Shown piece by piece: positions 1 to 9,059 of a stretch of 64,000 nt of DNA. Position 1 is the first letter of the stretch, and each line of letters opens with the position of its first letter. The position numbers and the translations under genes were made by a program. The notes below the pieces were generated by a model. The model was not told the DNA's origin. It saw only the letters and a program-made list of their open reading frames with translations, and did not search any database. This stretch comes from Paenactinomyces guangxiensis (lineage in GTDB: Bacteria > Bacillota > Bacilli > Thermoactinomycetales > Thermoactinomycetaceae): the NCBI RefSeq assembly GCF_016055185.1, contig NZ_JAECVR010000016.1, positions 1-64,000 on the forward strand. The letters are read 5' to 3'.

Positions 1-125
1 TCCACCCCCTATGAATGATGGATATTCACTTTTCAAAGAACGAGTTTTAACTGGAAATGGATTGTTTTTGAGGATTTAAACTTACTATACGAGGAGGGAT
101 TATTATATGATGAATCCAGGGAGCA

Positions 126-811
126 TTGAAAGTGAGTAAAAAAGACCATTGGACACTTACACGGGCAGGGAAAATGGGAACAAATGTGAGTGGCGGAATG
201 ATAGACGGTTTTCTGCTTCTGGTATGGTTCGCGGGGCGATCTGAAGATCTTCTTACCTATAAATTGGGAACTTTCGATACCGTAGTGGGGCTTTTTTTAA
301 GAAGCTTTTTAAATGAATGGCTCACTTACTTAGCATTGGGATTACCCATATGGGTTCCGCCCTAACGGAAATTATACTGATGCTATTAATTGGCTCCTGC
401 CTTTTATTTCGTCTAAAGCATATTTGGGAAGCAGTCATGTTAGCCGGGAATCTGGCAGGCGCATGGTTGCTCAATATCACTTTAAAATCTTTGATTCAAC
501 GACCCCGCCCCAATCTACAACACCTGATAGAAGTAGATGGATACAGTTATCCCAGCGGTCATGCTATGGTAGCAGCCGCTTTTTATGGAATGATCGGTTA
601 TTTGGTATGGTTTAACCTGCGAACGAAGGGGAAACCCTCTTGGTATGAGATTGTCTTCACTGTTCTTCTTATTTTAGCTATTGGAACCAGCCGTGTTTAT
701 CTGGGTGTCCACTATCCAAGTGATGTCATTGCCGGCTTTGCAGCCGGGGGAGTTTGGTTGGTCGCCTGCATCAAAGGTTTGAATATACTTCAATATTACA
801 AACGCAATTGA
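126..811 (+). pseudogene. PAP2-family phosphatase, frameshifted
   Basis: This is a membrane phosphatase of the PAP2 superfamily (lipid phosphate or undecaprenyl-PP phosphatase-like) split over two reading frames. The first frame (TTG at 126 to the stop near 365) carries the N-terminal hydrophobic segment. The second frame, open from about 317 to 811, carries all three PAP2 motifs: KSLIQRPRP, YPSGHAM and SRVYLGVHYPSD. Continuity of the protein suggests a shift near 325-335. A stronger Shine-Dalgarno (gaggaggg, about 91-98) precedes an ATG at 107 that reaches a stop after 10 codons, so a second lesion near the start is possible. It is either a real pseudogene or a base error. The family call is firm; the substrate is unknown. 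Confidence 0.75.
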
Positions 812-908
812 TAATCTTCCTGGAATGGTCAAAGTCAGTATGTTACCGTCAGTCCGATTTAAATATAGTTTGTATTGCAAACTAGTTTTAATTAAAATTA
901 GTCAAAAT

Positions 909-939
909 ATAAAAAGAGTACGGAAACTGATCCGTACTC
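909..939 (-). terminator. Terminator of ndk
   Basis: The inverted repeat gagtacgga/tccgtactc (916-939) is followed, on the minus strand, by a T-rich run. It lies just downstream of the ndk stop codon. Confidence 0.75.
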
Positions 940-947
940 TCGCCTCA

Positions 948-1391
948 TTAGATCCATTGATTAATGGTTTTTTCGTAATCAACGGTCCCTTTATCGTTAA
1001 ACCATAGAGCTAGTTCACGCTCTGCGCTTTCCGGTGAATCGGAACCGTGGATAATATTCATTCCAACGCTGACTCCAAAGTCCCCGCGGATGGTACCCGG
1101 AAGCGCATCGACCGGGTTAGTTTTCCCCATCATTTGGCGGGCCGTTGCAATCACGTTAGGTCCTTGCCAAACCATTGCAAAAACCGGCCCGGAGGTGATG
1201 AAATCAACCAGTTCACCAAAAAATGGCTTCTCTTTATGCTCAGCGTAATGCTTTTCGGCCAGCTCTTGTGATACCATCATCAGTTTGGCACCAACAAGTT
1301 GAAATCCTTTCTTTTCAAAACGGGAAACGATCTCACCGATTAATCCGCGCTGAACTCCATCCGGTTTCACCATCAAAAATGTTTTTTCCAT
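948..1391 (-). CDS. ndk: Nucleoside diphosphate kinase
   Basis: Ndk transfers the gamma phosphate from ATP to nucleoside diphosphates through a phospho-histidine and balances cytosolic NTP pools. The 147-residue product has the family length, the N-terminal [13 protein letters not shown] block and the active-site motif NIIHGSDS with His115. The start at 1391 is chosen because it is preceded by ggagg at good spacing; an in-frame ATG 51 bases upstream lacks this. It is monocistronic, with its own terminator, at the end of the quinone cluster as in B. subtilis. Confidence 0.97.
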   Translation of the reverse strand: MEKTFLMVKPDGVQRGLIGEIVSRFEKKGFQLVGAKLMMVSQELAEKHYAEHKEKPFFGELVDFITSGPVFAMVWQGPNVIATARQMMGKTNPVDALPGTIRGDFGVSVGMNIIHGSDSPESAERELALWFNDKGTVDYEKTINQWI

Positions 1392-1590
1392 AGGATAGTT
1401 CCTCCAATTAACTATGTAAAATCGTACTGAAAAGGCTACCAAACGGTGACCATCAAAATTTTATCAAGAGACTATGACAATGACAAGCCTTTTCATAGGA
1501 CAATCATGGTCATCAAACCGTCCGCCAACCCTCCTCGTTGTTATGACAGATCTCCCACCATATCCTTTTCTGACAGCCTGTTAGTTCTTC

Positions 1591-1627
1591 AAAATAAAAA
1601 GCAGACCCGTCTTTCCCAGGTCTGCTT
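1591..1627 (-). terminator. Terminator of the quinone cluster
   Basis: The stem aagcagacc/ggtctgctt (about 1599-1627) is followed on the minus strand by tttttatttt. It sits 12 bases past the hepT stop and closes the hepS-menG-ubiA-ubiX-mqnA-hepT run. Confidence 0.8.
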
Positions 1628-1639
1628 CAAACCGCATCA

Positions 1640-2611
1640 TCAATAAGATCGAGTCACAATAAACTCCGCAATCATTCGGAGGGATTCCCGCTCATGAGTG
1701 AACGGCAAACACTCCAGGCTATTGATCGCTTTTTGCAGATAACGTTTAGATAATTGCAAAGTATATTCCACTCCACCCGTTTTTTGAACAATGGCGATCA
1801 TCTCTTCAACAGAACCCTCTTTCCCCCGGGAATGAAGATAAGCCAGTATTTTTTCCCGTTCTGAAGGGCTTGCATAAGCAAGTGAATAGATCACCGGTAA
1901 AGTAACATTCCCCTGTCGCAAATCACTTCCGGCAGGCTTCCCGAGTGTCTCTTCTTCCCCGGTTAAATCAAGTACATCATCAGTCAGTTGAAAGGCCATT
2001 CCCACATAATACCCATAGGCATTCAGATTTCGGACTATTTCCGGAACCGCCCCGCTGACCAGGGCACCCAGCTGGCAACTGACGGCCATCAGAAGGGCTG
2101 TTTTTCTTTTAATGCGGTGCAGGTATCTGCGCAAAGATTGATCACTATTATATAAGTCCTTGATTTGCTCAATTTCTCCCTGACACATACGCATAATCGC
2201 CGTTGACAAAATTTGCTGTACATCGGGGTTTTTAATCCGGGTAATCTCTTCCAGTGCCCGGGCAAAAATAAAATCTCCCGTATACATGGCAACACGGTTA
2301 TCCCACTCCGCCTTGACTGTCTTTCGCCCCCGCCGCGTCCGGGCATTGTCGATTACATCATCGTGAACAAGTGACGCCATATGAATCAGCTCCAGCGTAA
2401 CAGCCACTTGCCGGAGCTTTTCTATCTCATATTTGCCAAAATGCCCGGACAAAAGAACAAATACGGGCCTCATCCGCTTTCCGCCCGCCTTTAACAAATG
2501 GCTCGCCGAAGCAAACAATTGTTCATGATTTGTCTGTACCGATTGAACTAACGCTGCTTCCACCACTTGAAGGTCTTTTTTTAGATTGTGGTATATTCCC
2601 TGCAAATTCAT
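1640..2611 (-). CDS. hepT: Heptaprenyl diphosphate synthase component II
   Basis: This is the catalytic large subunit of the two-component long-chain polyprenyl diphosphate synthase that makes the menaquinone side chain from FPP and IPP. The 323-residue protein has both aspartate-rich motifs, DDVID (residues 84-88) and DDVLD (211-215), and the GGKRMRP substrate-binding motif near residue 43. The start at 2611 follows agggtg; a longer frame would run into mqnA. Component I (hepS) is at the head of the same cluster. Chain length (C35) is inferred from the two-subunit architecture. Confidence 0.93.
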   Translation of the reverse strand: MNLQGIYHNLKKDLQVVEAALVQSVQTNHEQLFASASHLLKAGGKRMRPVFVLLSGHFGKYEIEKLRQVAVTLELIHMASLVHDDVIDNARTRRGRKTVKAEWDNRVAMYTGDFIFARALEEITRIKNPDVQQILSTAIMRMCQGEIEQIKDLYNSDQSLRRYLHRIKRKTALLMAVSCQLGALVSGAVPEIVRNLNAYGYYVGMAFQLTDDVLDLTGEEETLGKPAGSDLRQGNVTLPVIYSLAYASPSEREKILAYLHSRGKEGSVEEMIAIVQKTGGVEYTLQLSKRYLQKAINSLECLPFTHERESLRMIAEFIVTRSY

Positions 2612-2625
2612 CCGCTTCACCCTGG

Positions 2626-3471
2626 TCAACGCATGCCGAGACCGGCAGGCAAGTCCAACATGCAAATCTGCACATCCGGAGGTAACAAGCCTAACTCGGC
2701 CCCATAGCGATAATATGCCTTTAAACCCGCAATTTCTTTTTCCCGCAAGTCATAAGATAACCCATCATAATACCGGTCCCAAAACGGTACATCTCCGCCC
2801 AATTGCCGCATCGCCTCCCGGATCACCGGCCGTGGGTCACGCTGCCCCTTTTCTTTGGCTTTCATAAAACGAACAAATATTTCTTCCAGCTCGGCAGTAC
2901 GCGTTTCCGCAATTTCCCGCCGTACTGCCCACACTGCATATGTCATACTCATCCCGGTTCTGTTATACCACTCCTGGCCCAAATCGAGAATCCGGTATCC
3001 GGAGTTGCGCCACAATCCTTTTAACGCATCATCTCCGATTAGCAAAGCGGCATCTGCCCGGTTCATCATGTCATCCAGGCAGGGATCCATAGTTACATAT
3101 TCAGGTTTCGCTCCTGCAAACTTTTCCAGTAAAATCCTGAGCAGAGCAACTGAGGAAGCTGATGTATTCGTCAGTGCAATACGGGCTTGATGTAAATCGG
3201 CCAGCTCTTCTCCACGGGTAAACAGAAAGATGGAGCCAACCGGGCCTGTTGCACTGATCGACAGGTCGGGCATCAGAACATAATCGGGGTAGGTCTCTGC
3301 ATAGGCAAACGAAGAAATGGGACCCATATCGATCTCACCTTTTGCCATCCCCCGGTTTAACTGAGTTGGAACTTGCGGGATCAATTCCACTTGTGTTCCG
3401 CGCTGATCAAAATAGTGATAGATAGGCAGGATATTTGTAAAAGAAATCTTGCCAATGCGAATCGGTTTCAT
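2626..3471 (-). CDS. mqnA: Chorismate dehydratase, futalosine menaquinone pathway
   Basis: MqnA-type proteins remove water from chorismate to give 3-[(1-carboxyvinyl)oxy]benzoate, the entry step of the futalosine route to menaquinone. The 281-residue sequence has the family start IRIGKISFTNILPIY, the GEIDMGPISSFAYA segment and the periplasmic-binding-protein-like layout (VitK2_biosynth family). The ATG at 3471 overlaps the ubiX stop as ATGA and is preceded by gggaggg. MqnA and MqnD share this fold; the position beside ubiX/ubiA/menG and the opening motif favour MqnA. B. subtilis lacks this gene and uses the classical Men pathway. Confidence 0.85.
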   Translation of the reverse strand: MKPIRIGKISFTNILPIYHYFDQRGTQVELIPQVPTQLNRGMAKGEIDMGPISSFAYAETYPDYVLMPDLSISATGPVGSIFLFTRGEELADLHQARIALTNTSASSVALLRILLEKFAGAKPEYVTMDPCLDDMMNRADAALLIGDDALKGLWRNSGYRILDLGQEWYNRTGMSMTYAVWAVRREIAETRTAELEEIFVRFMKAKEKGQRDPRPVIREAMRQLGGDVPFWDRYYDGLSYDLREKEIAGLKAYYRYGAELGLLPPDVQICMLDLPAGLGMR

Positions 3472-4067
3472 TGGCGGCCCTCCCAACGTCTGTACAAATC
3501 ATGTTTAACTCCCAACAGGTCTAACACTTTCCCCGCTATAAACCGAACCATTTCCTCAATCTCTGTGGGTTGATGATAAAAGGCGGGCATCGCAGGAACG
3601 ATCGAAGCTCCGTAGCGGGATAACTTCAACATATTTTCCAAATGAATCGAATGGAGAGGTGTTTCGCGCGGAACAAGAATGAGTGGCCTCCGCTCTTTCA
3701 GCATCACATCTGCCGAACGCTCCAACAAATTGGAAGAAATGCCCTGGGCAATTTTCGCCAGTGTCGCCATCGAGCAAGGAATAACCACCATTGCATCACA
3801 CATGAAAGAACCGGAGGCAATGGAGGCCCCGATATCTTTAATGGGATGATAGACTAACGGCCCGGAAAGATTCCCATAACGCTCAAAAAAAAGCTGCTCC
3901 CGCTGTTGAACCTCCCACTGATGCTCTTCTTTTAATACCCGCCACGCTGCTTCAGTAACCACTAAATGAACCTCATGTCCCTGTCTCAGCAATTCTTCAA
4001 GCAAACATAAACCGTAAGGTGCCCCGCTCGCTCCTGACATAGCTACAATGAATCGCTTTCTGCTCAT
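3468..4067 (-). CDS. ubiX: Flavin prenyltransferase UbiX family
   Basis: UbiX attaches dimethylallyl phosphate to FMN, producing the prenylated flavin cofactor needed by UbiD-type decarboxylases. The 199-residue protein begins RFIVAMSGASGAPYG, the flavoprotein nucleotide-binding motif, and contains the conserved PCSMATLAKIA segment. It overlaps mqnA and ubiA by ATGA junctions, so the three are translationally coupled. Here it would serve the late decarboxylation of the futalosine route (MqnM role). The UbiD partner is not in this window. Confidence 0.93.
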   Translation of the reverse strand: MSRKRFIVAMSGASGAPYGLCLLEELLRQGHEVHLVVTEAAWRVLKEEHQWEVQQREQLFFERYGNLSGPLVYHPIKDIGASIASGSFMCDAMVVIPCSMATLAKIAQGISSNLLERSADVMLKERRPLILVPRETPLHSIHLENMLKLSRYGASIVPAMPAFYHQPTEIEEMVRFIAGKVLDLLGVKHDLYRRWEGRQ

Positions 4068-4933
4068 AGCAGCACATCCGCCATTGTGAAAACAAACACA
4101 ATTACACTCAAAACTCCATTCATTGTGAAAAAGGCCGTATTGAGCCGTGATAAGTCATCTGCTGAAATTATCAAATGTTCATAGATCAGGATCGCAAGGG
4201 CAATGAAAACTCCAATCCCAAACCACAGCTGCAATTGGGTTAACAACAGGAGACTGATCAGCCCCGCTGCGGTTCCCAGATGCATGAGAGAGGAAATGAT
4301 TAGGGCATTCCTGATCCCAAAACGTACAGGAATGGAATACAAACCTTCCTTTTTGTCAAAGTTGACATCCTGGCAAGCATATATCACATCAAAACCGCCA
4401 ATCCAAAGTGCCACTGTTACGAACAGGAGAATGGCCGTCAGATCCACTTGTCCCGTTGTTCCCACCCATCCTCCAAGAGGACCGAGGCCGGTAGCGATTC
4501 CCAGAATAAGGTGACAGGTCCATGTAAAACGCTTGGTGTAGGAATAGAGCACCAGGAAGAAAACAGCGATTGGCATCAGTTTAACGGCCAGATCATTTAA
4601 CTGGGACGCAGCCAGATAAAGTAATGCAAACGAAACAACGACAAAGCCCCACACAAATGGAACAGAGACTAATCCGGCAGGAATAGCCCGGTTTTTCGTG
4701 CGTGGATTTTTGGCATCTATATGCCGGTCAATCAAGCGGTTGAGGGCCATCGCTGCACTTCTTGCCCCAACCATCGCCAGGGTAATCCAGCCAATCTGTC
4801 CCCATGAAGGAAGGTGGCCGTTTACTTCAAGACTGCCAAGTACAGCACCCAGATAAGCAAAGGGCAAAGCAAAAATGGTGTGTTCAAATTTAATCATTTC
4901 TAAAATGATCTGTAACTTTTTCAGTACATTCAT
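4064..4933 (-). CDS. UbiA-family prenyltransferase (MqnP-like)
   Basis: This is an integral-membrane aromatic prenyltransferase that adds the polyprenyl chain to the aromatic head group of menaquinone. The 289-residue protein has multiple hydrophobic segments and two Asp-rich motifs: NRLIDRHID near residue 65 and the DVIYACQDVNFD region near residue 185. UbiA, MenA and MqnP belong to one superfamily. Adjacency to mqnA and ubiX points to the futalosine enzyme MqnP rather than 4-hydroxybenzoate prenylation; that is inference from context. Confidence 0.88.
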   Translation of the reverse strand: MNVLKKLQIILEMIKFEHTIFALPFAYLGAVLGSLEVNGHLPSWGQIGWITLAMVGARSAAMALNRLIDRHIDAKNPRTKNRAIPAGLVSVPFVWGFVVVSFALLYLAASQLNDLAVKLMPIAVFFLVLYSYTKRFTWTCHLILGIATGLGPLGGWVGTTGQVDLTAILLFVTVALWIGGFDVIYACQDVNFDKKEGLYSIPVRFGIRNALIISSLMHLGTAAGLISLLLLTQLQLWFGIGVFIALAILIYEHLIISADDLSRLNTAFFTMNGVLSVIVFVFTMADVLL

Positions 4934-4951
4934 TTCTCACATCTTCCCTCT

Positions 4952-5677
4952 TCAATCTTTCGGCTTGCGGCCAATATGGAGAGCGGTAATTCCTCCCGTT
5001 AACGGGTAAACTTGCACATCAACCAGGCCGGCCTTTTCATTCATGATTCTTGCTAATTCCTTATAGTCAGGAAAGGTGACAAGAGATTCCGGCAGCCAGC
5101 GGTACTGTTCATATCGATCGGCAAACAGCTTTCCAAGCCAGGGAAGCAAGCGTTGAAAATAAACGTAATAGATATACCGAAACACTGGCCAGGCCGGCTT
5201 GGACAGTTCCAGCGAAACCACTTGTCCCCCCGGTTTGACAACCCGTTTCATTTCCCGCAGTACATGAACGAAATCAGGTACATTTCGGAGAGCGAAGCCG
5301 ATCGTCGCATGGTCAAATGTGTTATCCGGAAAAGGAAGTTCCATCGCGTTTCCCTGAACCAGCTCAATTTGATTATTCAACTGACTGGCCCGGATCTTAT
5401 CTTTTCCGACGGCCAACATATTTTGGCTAAAATCTAAGCCAACCACTTTTCCCGTTTCTGAGGCTCCGGCAAGTGCGATCGTCCAATCACAGGTCCCGCA
5501 ACAAACATCGATTGCAGTATCACCCGGTTGAACATTCATTTTCTTCATTGCAAACCTTCTCCAGGCTTTATGTCTGCGAAAGCTGAGCAGAGTATTCATA
5601 CGGTCATAATCTTTTGCGATACTTTCAAACACACTATGTACAAATTTTGCCTTTGTTTCCGCTTCTCGCTTACGCAT
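4952..5677 (-). CDS. menG: Demethylmenaquinone methyltransferase
   Basis: This is an SAM-dependent C-methyltransferase for the last step of menaquinone synthesis (UbiE/MenG/MenH). The sequence contains the family signature [18 protein letters not shown], the SAM motif [11 protein letters not shown] and the C-terminal PLTGGI block. The ATG at 5677 has gaaagag at normal distance. A TTG at 5686 would overlap the hepS stop but sits against the Shine-Dalgarno. It lies between hepS and the prenyltransferase in one co-directional run. Confidence 0.93.
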   Translation of the reverse strand: MRKREAETKAKFVHSVFESIAKDYDRMNTLLSFRRHKAWRRFAMKKMNVQPGDTAIDVCCGTCDWTIALAGASETGKVVGLDFSQNMLAVGKDKIRASQLNNQIELVQGNAMELPFPDNTFDHATIGFALRNVPDFVHVLREMKRVVKPGGQVVSLELSKPAWPVFRYIYYVYFQRLLPWLGKLFADRYEQYRWLPESLVTFPDYKELARIMNEKAGLVDVQVYPLTGGITALHIGRKPKD

Positions 5678-5682
5678 TCCAC

Positions 5683-6435
5683 TCAACTCTCTTTCACCAG
5701 AGAAAGTTCACTTAGCCAGAGAAATTGCGTATTCAGCATCTCCGATAATTTCCGTTTGATATCCTGCTGTTCTATATTCATCAGAGCATGTCCCATCTCT
5801 GCCCATGTTTCCCTGATCCACTCACTGCTGCTGGTATCACCGGGATTGAAAGAGTCACTGCAATGCCGGAGTTCATCGAAGAGCATCAGACCCGGAATAA
5901 TCTTTTTCCAATTGTTTTCCGATTCTTGCCCAACATGAAAAAAATCGGCCAGAGCCGTCAGTAATCCACTGCTAATGGATTGAATTCGCTTTAGTGCCTG
6001 GAGGTCAAGAGGCTTTCCCTTACACTGTTCAGCGCGGTGAGTCATCTTTATCTCGTTAATCAAACTGGTTGCTTTTGCTAAACAGTGGATTCCTTCGATC
6101 TCCTGATGCTTTGACAGAAGATGATAAAAGAGACTGCTGTAATAATCTCCCGACAGCACCATCAGTTGGCGTTCACGCATTTCCTCAGGTGATAGCTGCT
6201 CCGCTAAGGAAACTCTGTCATGGGTGACTAAACCCATTTGCAGTAACGTGGTTGAAACACAAAAAACATGTATACGCTTTTCCGAGACACCCAGTGATCT
6301 CAACATCAAATGTAATACGCGCACAAAAAAAACTGGGACAGGAGGCTTCCCGATTGTCTTTGTAACGTAGGATTGACAGGTTAGTTTTTCAATATGATCC
6401 ATGATATTAATAAATTCTGTATGTATGGACGTCAT
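5683..6435 (-). CDS. hepS: Heptaprenyl diphosphate synthase component I
   Basis: This is the small, non-catalytic subunit of the heptaprenyl diphosphate synthase, needed for chain-length control with HepT. The 250-residue protein resembles the HEPPP_synt_1 family by position, size and the helix-rich block [17 protein letters not shown] plus [16 protein letters not shown]. The start at 6435 is preceded by gggggg at 8 bases; the open frame extends much further upstream without a Shine-Dalgarno. It heads the quinone cluster, as in B. subtilis mtrB-hepS-menH-hepT. Confidence 0.88.
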   Translation of the reverse strand: MTSIHTEFINIMDHIEKLTCQSYVTKTIGKPPVPVFFVRVLHLMLRSLGVSEKRIHVFCVSTTLLQMGLVTHDRVSLAEQLSPEEMRERQLMVLSGDYYSSLFYHLLSKHQEIEGIHCLAKATSLINEIKMTHRAEQCKGKPLDLQALKRIQSISSGLLTALADFFHVGQESENNWKKIIPGLMLFDELRHCSDSFNPGDTSSSEWIRETWAEMGHALMNIEQQDIKRKLSEMLNTQFLWLSELSLVKES

Positions 6436-6695
6436 GAAAGCGTCCCCCCAAAAATGTCCAATAGAGATAAAAGCACTACAATAGTATACCATACTTTTGA
6501 GAGGATCGGCACAGGCTCCTCTATTTACAGAAAATGCTGTCTGAAAGCCTGCAGTTTCACCCGAGGATGAAAGACAGCACATTGCTGTAGGCATGCACGA
6601 GACGGAGCGGAGACCGCCGAAACGGGAACAATCACCCTGGAATTCGGTACGAACCTCCCGGATGGGAAGTTGCCGTGGAAATGTTAACAGCAGGA

Positions 6696-7187
6696 TTAGA
6701 AAGAGAACTTTGTTATTTCAAACATTTCCTCCAAGTATTGTTTCAACGGCAAGCCCCTGGCATTTTTCATGCGGGGGTCCTTTTGAATATGCTGCCGTTT
6801 GGCCTCCACCATAAAGCTGGTTCTGTCCGGGTTGTGAATATATAGACGGATCGTCTGTATATTATCCGTCCCCACCAAACTGTTTTTAATGATTTGAAAC
6901 ACCTCCCGGTACATCCCCTCTTCATTGAGATGTGGAGCTTGGACCATTTCAACATAAAGGGCTCCCTGATTCAAATCAACCCGTTTGATCTCCATTTGTA
7001 CAGACTGGCTCAGCAAAAAATCCACCAAATGTTCCCGATATAACTTTTTTTCTCCATCCTGTTGAAATACAGGAAATTCCGAATCACTGTTCCTCTGATG
7101 AGAGAGCATCGGAATCAATGATAAAAGTGAAACTAGCAACACAGATAAGAAAATAGTGGCAAACATCCTCCGGGCAAGTGCTTTCAT
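6696..7187 (-). CDS. Membrane-anchored hypothetical protein
   Basis: This 163-residue protein was not recognised. It has one N-terminal hydrophobic segment (about residues 9-28, FATIFLSVLLVSLLSLIPML) followed by a hydrophilic domain, which suggests a membrane-anchored protein facing the outside. Residues from about 58 onwards show an alternating pattern compatible with an alpha/beta domain. The start has ggggg six bases upstream. It lies between mtrB and hepS, a place with no gene in B. subtilis. About 260 bases without a gene follow it before hepS. No function is proposed. Confidence 0.7.
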   Translation of the reverse strand: MKALARRMFATIFLSVLLVSLLSLIPMLSHQRNSDSEFPVFQQDGEKKLYREHLVDFLLSQSVQMEIKRVDLNQGALYVEMVQAPHLNEEGMYREVFQIIKNSLVGTDNIQTIRLYIHNPDRTSFMVEAKRQHIQKDPRMKNARGLPLKQYLEEMFEITKFSF

Positions 7188-7272
7188 TCTGATCCCCCTT
7201 GTTTCCTCCTGTCATCATTTTATCGATGACCATACAGAAACATGACTGGAAATGAAAGCGGGCTTTCTGTCC

Positions 7273-7494
7273 TTATTCCTCGGTTTCAACCTGCCCGAAA
7301 GGAGTGATGATTGTCGCTTTCCCTCGTACTTTGATGGCTGAGGTGTGTTCGGTAAACTGTGCGACCATTACTTCCCCTTTATCCAGTTTCTCGGAATGAT
7401 GGAAGCGCGTATCCTTCCCCCTGGTTAAACCAATCACATTTACACCGTTTTCTTTGGCCTTAATAATAATATAATCTCCAATTAGCCCTTTCAA
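7273..7494 (-). CDS. mtrB: trp RNA-binding attenuation protein (TRAP)
   Basis: TRAP is an 11-subunit ring that binds GAG/UAG repeats in trp leader RNA when loaded with tryptophan and represses tryptophan genes. The sequence carries the near-invariant core [24 protein letters not shown] and [18 protein letters not shown] start at 7494 is preferred because gggaggg lies seven bases upstream; this gives 73 residues, the usual TRAP size. An ATG at 7515 has no Shine-Dalgarno. No trp operon is visible in this window. Confidence 0.95.
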   Translation of the reverse strand: MKGLIGDYIIIKAKENGVNVIGLTRGKDTRFHHSEKLDKGEVMVAQFTEHTSAIKVRGKATIITPFGQVETEE

Positions 7495-7658
7495 AGGGGT
7501 TCCCTCCCATTTCATATATCATCATGCAATTGAAGCGGAGTAAACTTTTCATGTATAGTTTAGCATGGAAATGAACCATTGATTCACCATCAGGCCACAG
7601 AATTTACCGCTTCGGATGTTCAGGCCCTTTTCTCTCCAATCGGAGCAGTTAGACATAA

Positions 7659-7687
7659 AAAGACCCCTCCATAGTGGAAGGGTCTTT
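7659..7687 (-). terminator. Terminator after tRNA-Pro
   Basis: The stem aaagaccc/gggtcttt with a ctccatagtgga middle is followed on the minus strand by tttttat. It lies directly past the tRNA 3' end. Confidence 0.75.
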
Positions 7688-7693
7688 AGTTCT

Positions 7694-7770
7694 TGGTCGG
7701 GCTAGCCAGATTTGAACTGACGACCTCTTGCGCCCCATGCAAGCGCGCTACCAAGCTGCGCCATAGCCCG
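7694..7770 (-). tRNA. tRNA-Pro (anticodon GGG)
   Basis: A 77-base cloverleaf reads on the minus strand. The acceptor stem CGGGCTA pairs with TAGCCCG, followed by discriminator A and an encoded CCA (7694-7696). The anticodon stem CTTGC/GCAAG encloses the loop ATGGGGC, giving anticodon GGG. The T loop TTCAAAT is normal. It is a single tRNA between mtrB and folE with its own terminator. Confidence 0.95.
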
Positions 7771-7850
7771 TAAGTTCATAACTTTGTGTGTCGCAGTGAC
7801 AATTATGAGTATATAACGGGCTGGCAACAGTGTCAAGAGGAAATAGAAAA

Positions 7851-8417
7851 TTATTTTATCCCAATTAAACTTAGTGCTTCTGCCCGAGTGGTTGCCTCCT
7901 TGGCAAAAACACCACGTACCGCTGAAGTAACTGTTTTCGCACCCGGCTTTCTCACCCCGCGCATCGTCATGCACATATGTTCAGCTTCCACCACAACGAT
8001 CACTCCGTGGGGATCCAGTTTGTCCATGATGGCATCAGCAACCGTCGCAGTGATCCGCTCCTGCAACTGAGGCCTCCGGGCTACTGCTTCTACGGCGCGT
8101 GCCAATTTACTTAAGCCTGTTACACGACCTCCACGCGGGATATATCCAACATGGGCCTTTCCGAAAAACGGCACCAGGTGATGCTCACAGGTAGAAAAGA
8201 ACGGAATATCTTTGACCAGAACCAGTTCTTCATGGTCTTCACTAAAAATCACGGAAAAATGTTCTTTGGGATCTTGTCCCAAACCTGAAAATATTTCCTG
8301 ATACATTCTGGCAACACGTTTTGGTGTATCCAACAAACCCTCACGGTTTGGATCTTCTCCCACTGCCTCCAATATCATCCGCACCGCTTCTTCAATTTTG
8401 CGATGGTCGACTTCCAT
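7851..8417 (-). CDS. folE: GTP cyclohydrolase I
   Basis: FolE converts GTP to 7,8-dihydroneopterin triphosphate, the first step to tetrahydrofolate. The 188-residue protein has the zinc and active-site motif [10 protein letters not shown], the later zinc-ligand segment MCMTMRG and the family C-terminus [14 protein letters not shown]. The start at 8417 is used because ggagg lies eight bases upstream; an ATG 15 bases earlier overlaps that Shine-Dalgarno. Next to mtrB, this is the B. subtilis mtrA-mtrB arrangement. Confidence 0.96.
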   Translation of the reverse strand: MEVDHRKIEEAVRMILEAVGEDPNREGLLDTPKRVARMYQEIFSGLGQDPKEHFSVIFSEDHEELVLVKDIPFFSTCEHHLVPFFGKAHVGYIPRGGRVTGLSKLARAVEAVARRPQLQERITATVADAIMDKLDPHGVIVVVEAEHMCMTMRGVRKPGAKTVTSAVRGVFAKEATTRAEALSLIGIK

Positions 8418-8531
8418 TGATGTTTCCTCCATCCATATCCATTTCTAACAACGGAATATTTGTAGGCTTTTATTTCCCGAACCATTATACCATAATGGAG
8501 CTTCCTCCACGACCGCTCCCAAGCGCAAAGG

Positions 8532-8558
8532 AAAAAGGCCTCCAAAAAGAGGCCCTTT
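8532..8558 (-). terminator. Terminator of hbs
   Basis: The stem ggcctc/gaggcc with a five-A loop is followed by ttttt on the minus strand, about 55 bases past the HU stop. Confidence 0.7.
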
Positions 8559-8613
8559 TGAAGCAGGCAATATGTAATTCCACCTATTTTCGATGGCTAA
8601 TATAGCATTCTGC

Positions 8614-8889
8614 CTACTTGTTTACTTCTTCTTTCAATTGTTTTCCGGGTTTGAACGCCGGAACTTTGCTTGCCGGAATGTCAATCTCTTCTCCGGTTTG
8701 AGGATTACGTCCCTTACGAGCCGCGCGATCACGCACTTCAAAGTTACCAAAGCCGATCAGTTGTACTTTTTCACCTGCACGAAGAGCTTCTGTAATCGCA
8801 TCAAGCACAGCTTCTACAGATTTTGTAGCATCTTTTTTGGTCAATTCAGCAGCTTCTGCTACCTTATTAATCAGTTCGGTTTTGTTCAT
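8614..8889 (-). CDS. hbs: DNA-binding protein HU
   Basis: HU is the main histone-like nucleoid protein, a dimer that bends DNA. The 91-residue sequence is canonical: start [16 protein letters not shown], the hinge signature [21 protein letters not shown] and the DNA-binding arm ending [13 protein letters not shown] strong aggaggtg precedes the ATG. It lies between folE and spoIVA as in B. subtilis. Confidence 0.98.
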   Translation of the reverse strand: MNKTELINKVAEAAELTKKDATKSVEAVLDAITEALRAGEKVQLIGFGNFEVRDRAARKGRNPQTGEEIDIPASKVPAFKPGKQLKEEVNK

Positions 8890-9021
8890 AACCGCACCTC
8901 CTGTACAAAGTCCACGATTCTTTTCCCTTCATTTCCGGTGATATTCACGAAAACAGGTGAAATCAATACGTGGGACAATCCTATACTAATACAGACATTA
9001 GGGAAGTTCAAGGGATTGAAA

Positions 9022-9047
9022 TAAAAAAAGCGCTATGAGCGCTCTTT
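9022..9047 (-). terminator. Terminator of spoIVA
   Basis: The stem agcgc/gcgct with loop tatga is followed by a run of seven T on the minus strand, just past the spoIVA stop. Confidence 0.75.
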
Positions 9048-9059
9048 TCAAAATTTTTA

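Noticed and set aside
1446-1646. Plus-strand frame of 66 codons between ndk and hepT
   Set aside because: It reads through the hepT terminator hairpin, has no Shine-Dalgarno and no recognisable composition.
7702-7974. Minus-strand frame of 90 codons
   Set aside because: It passes through the tRNA-Pro gene and the end of folE; an artefact of open frame by chance.
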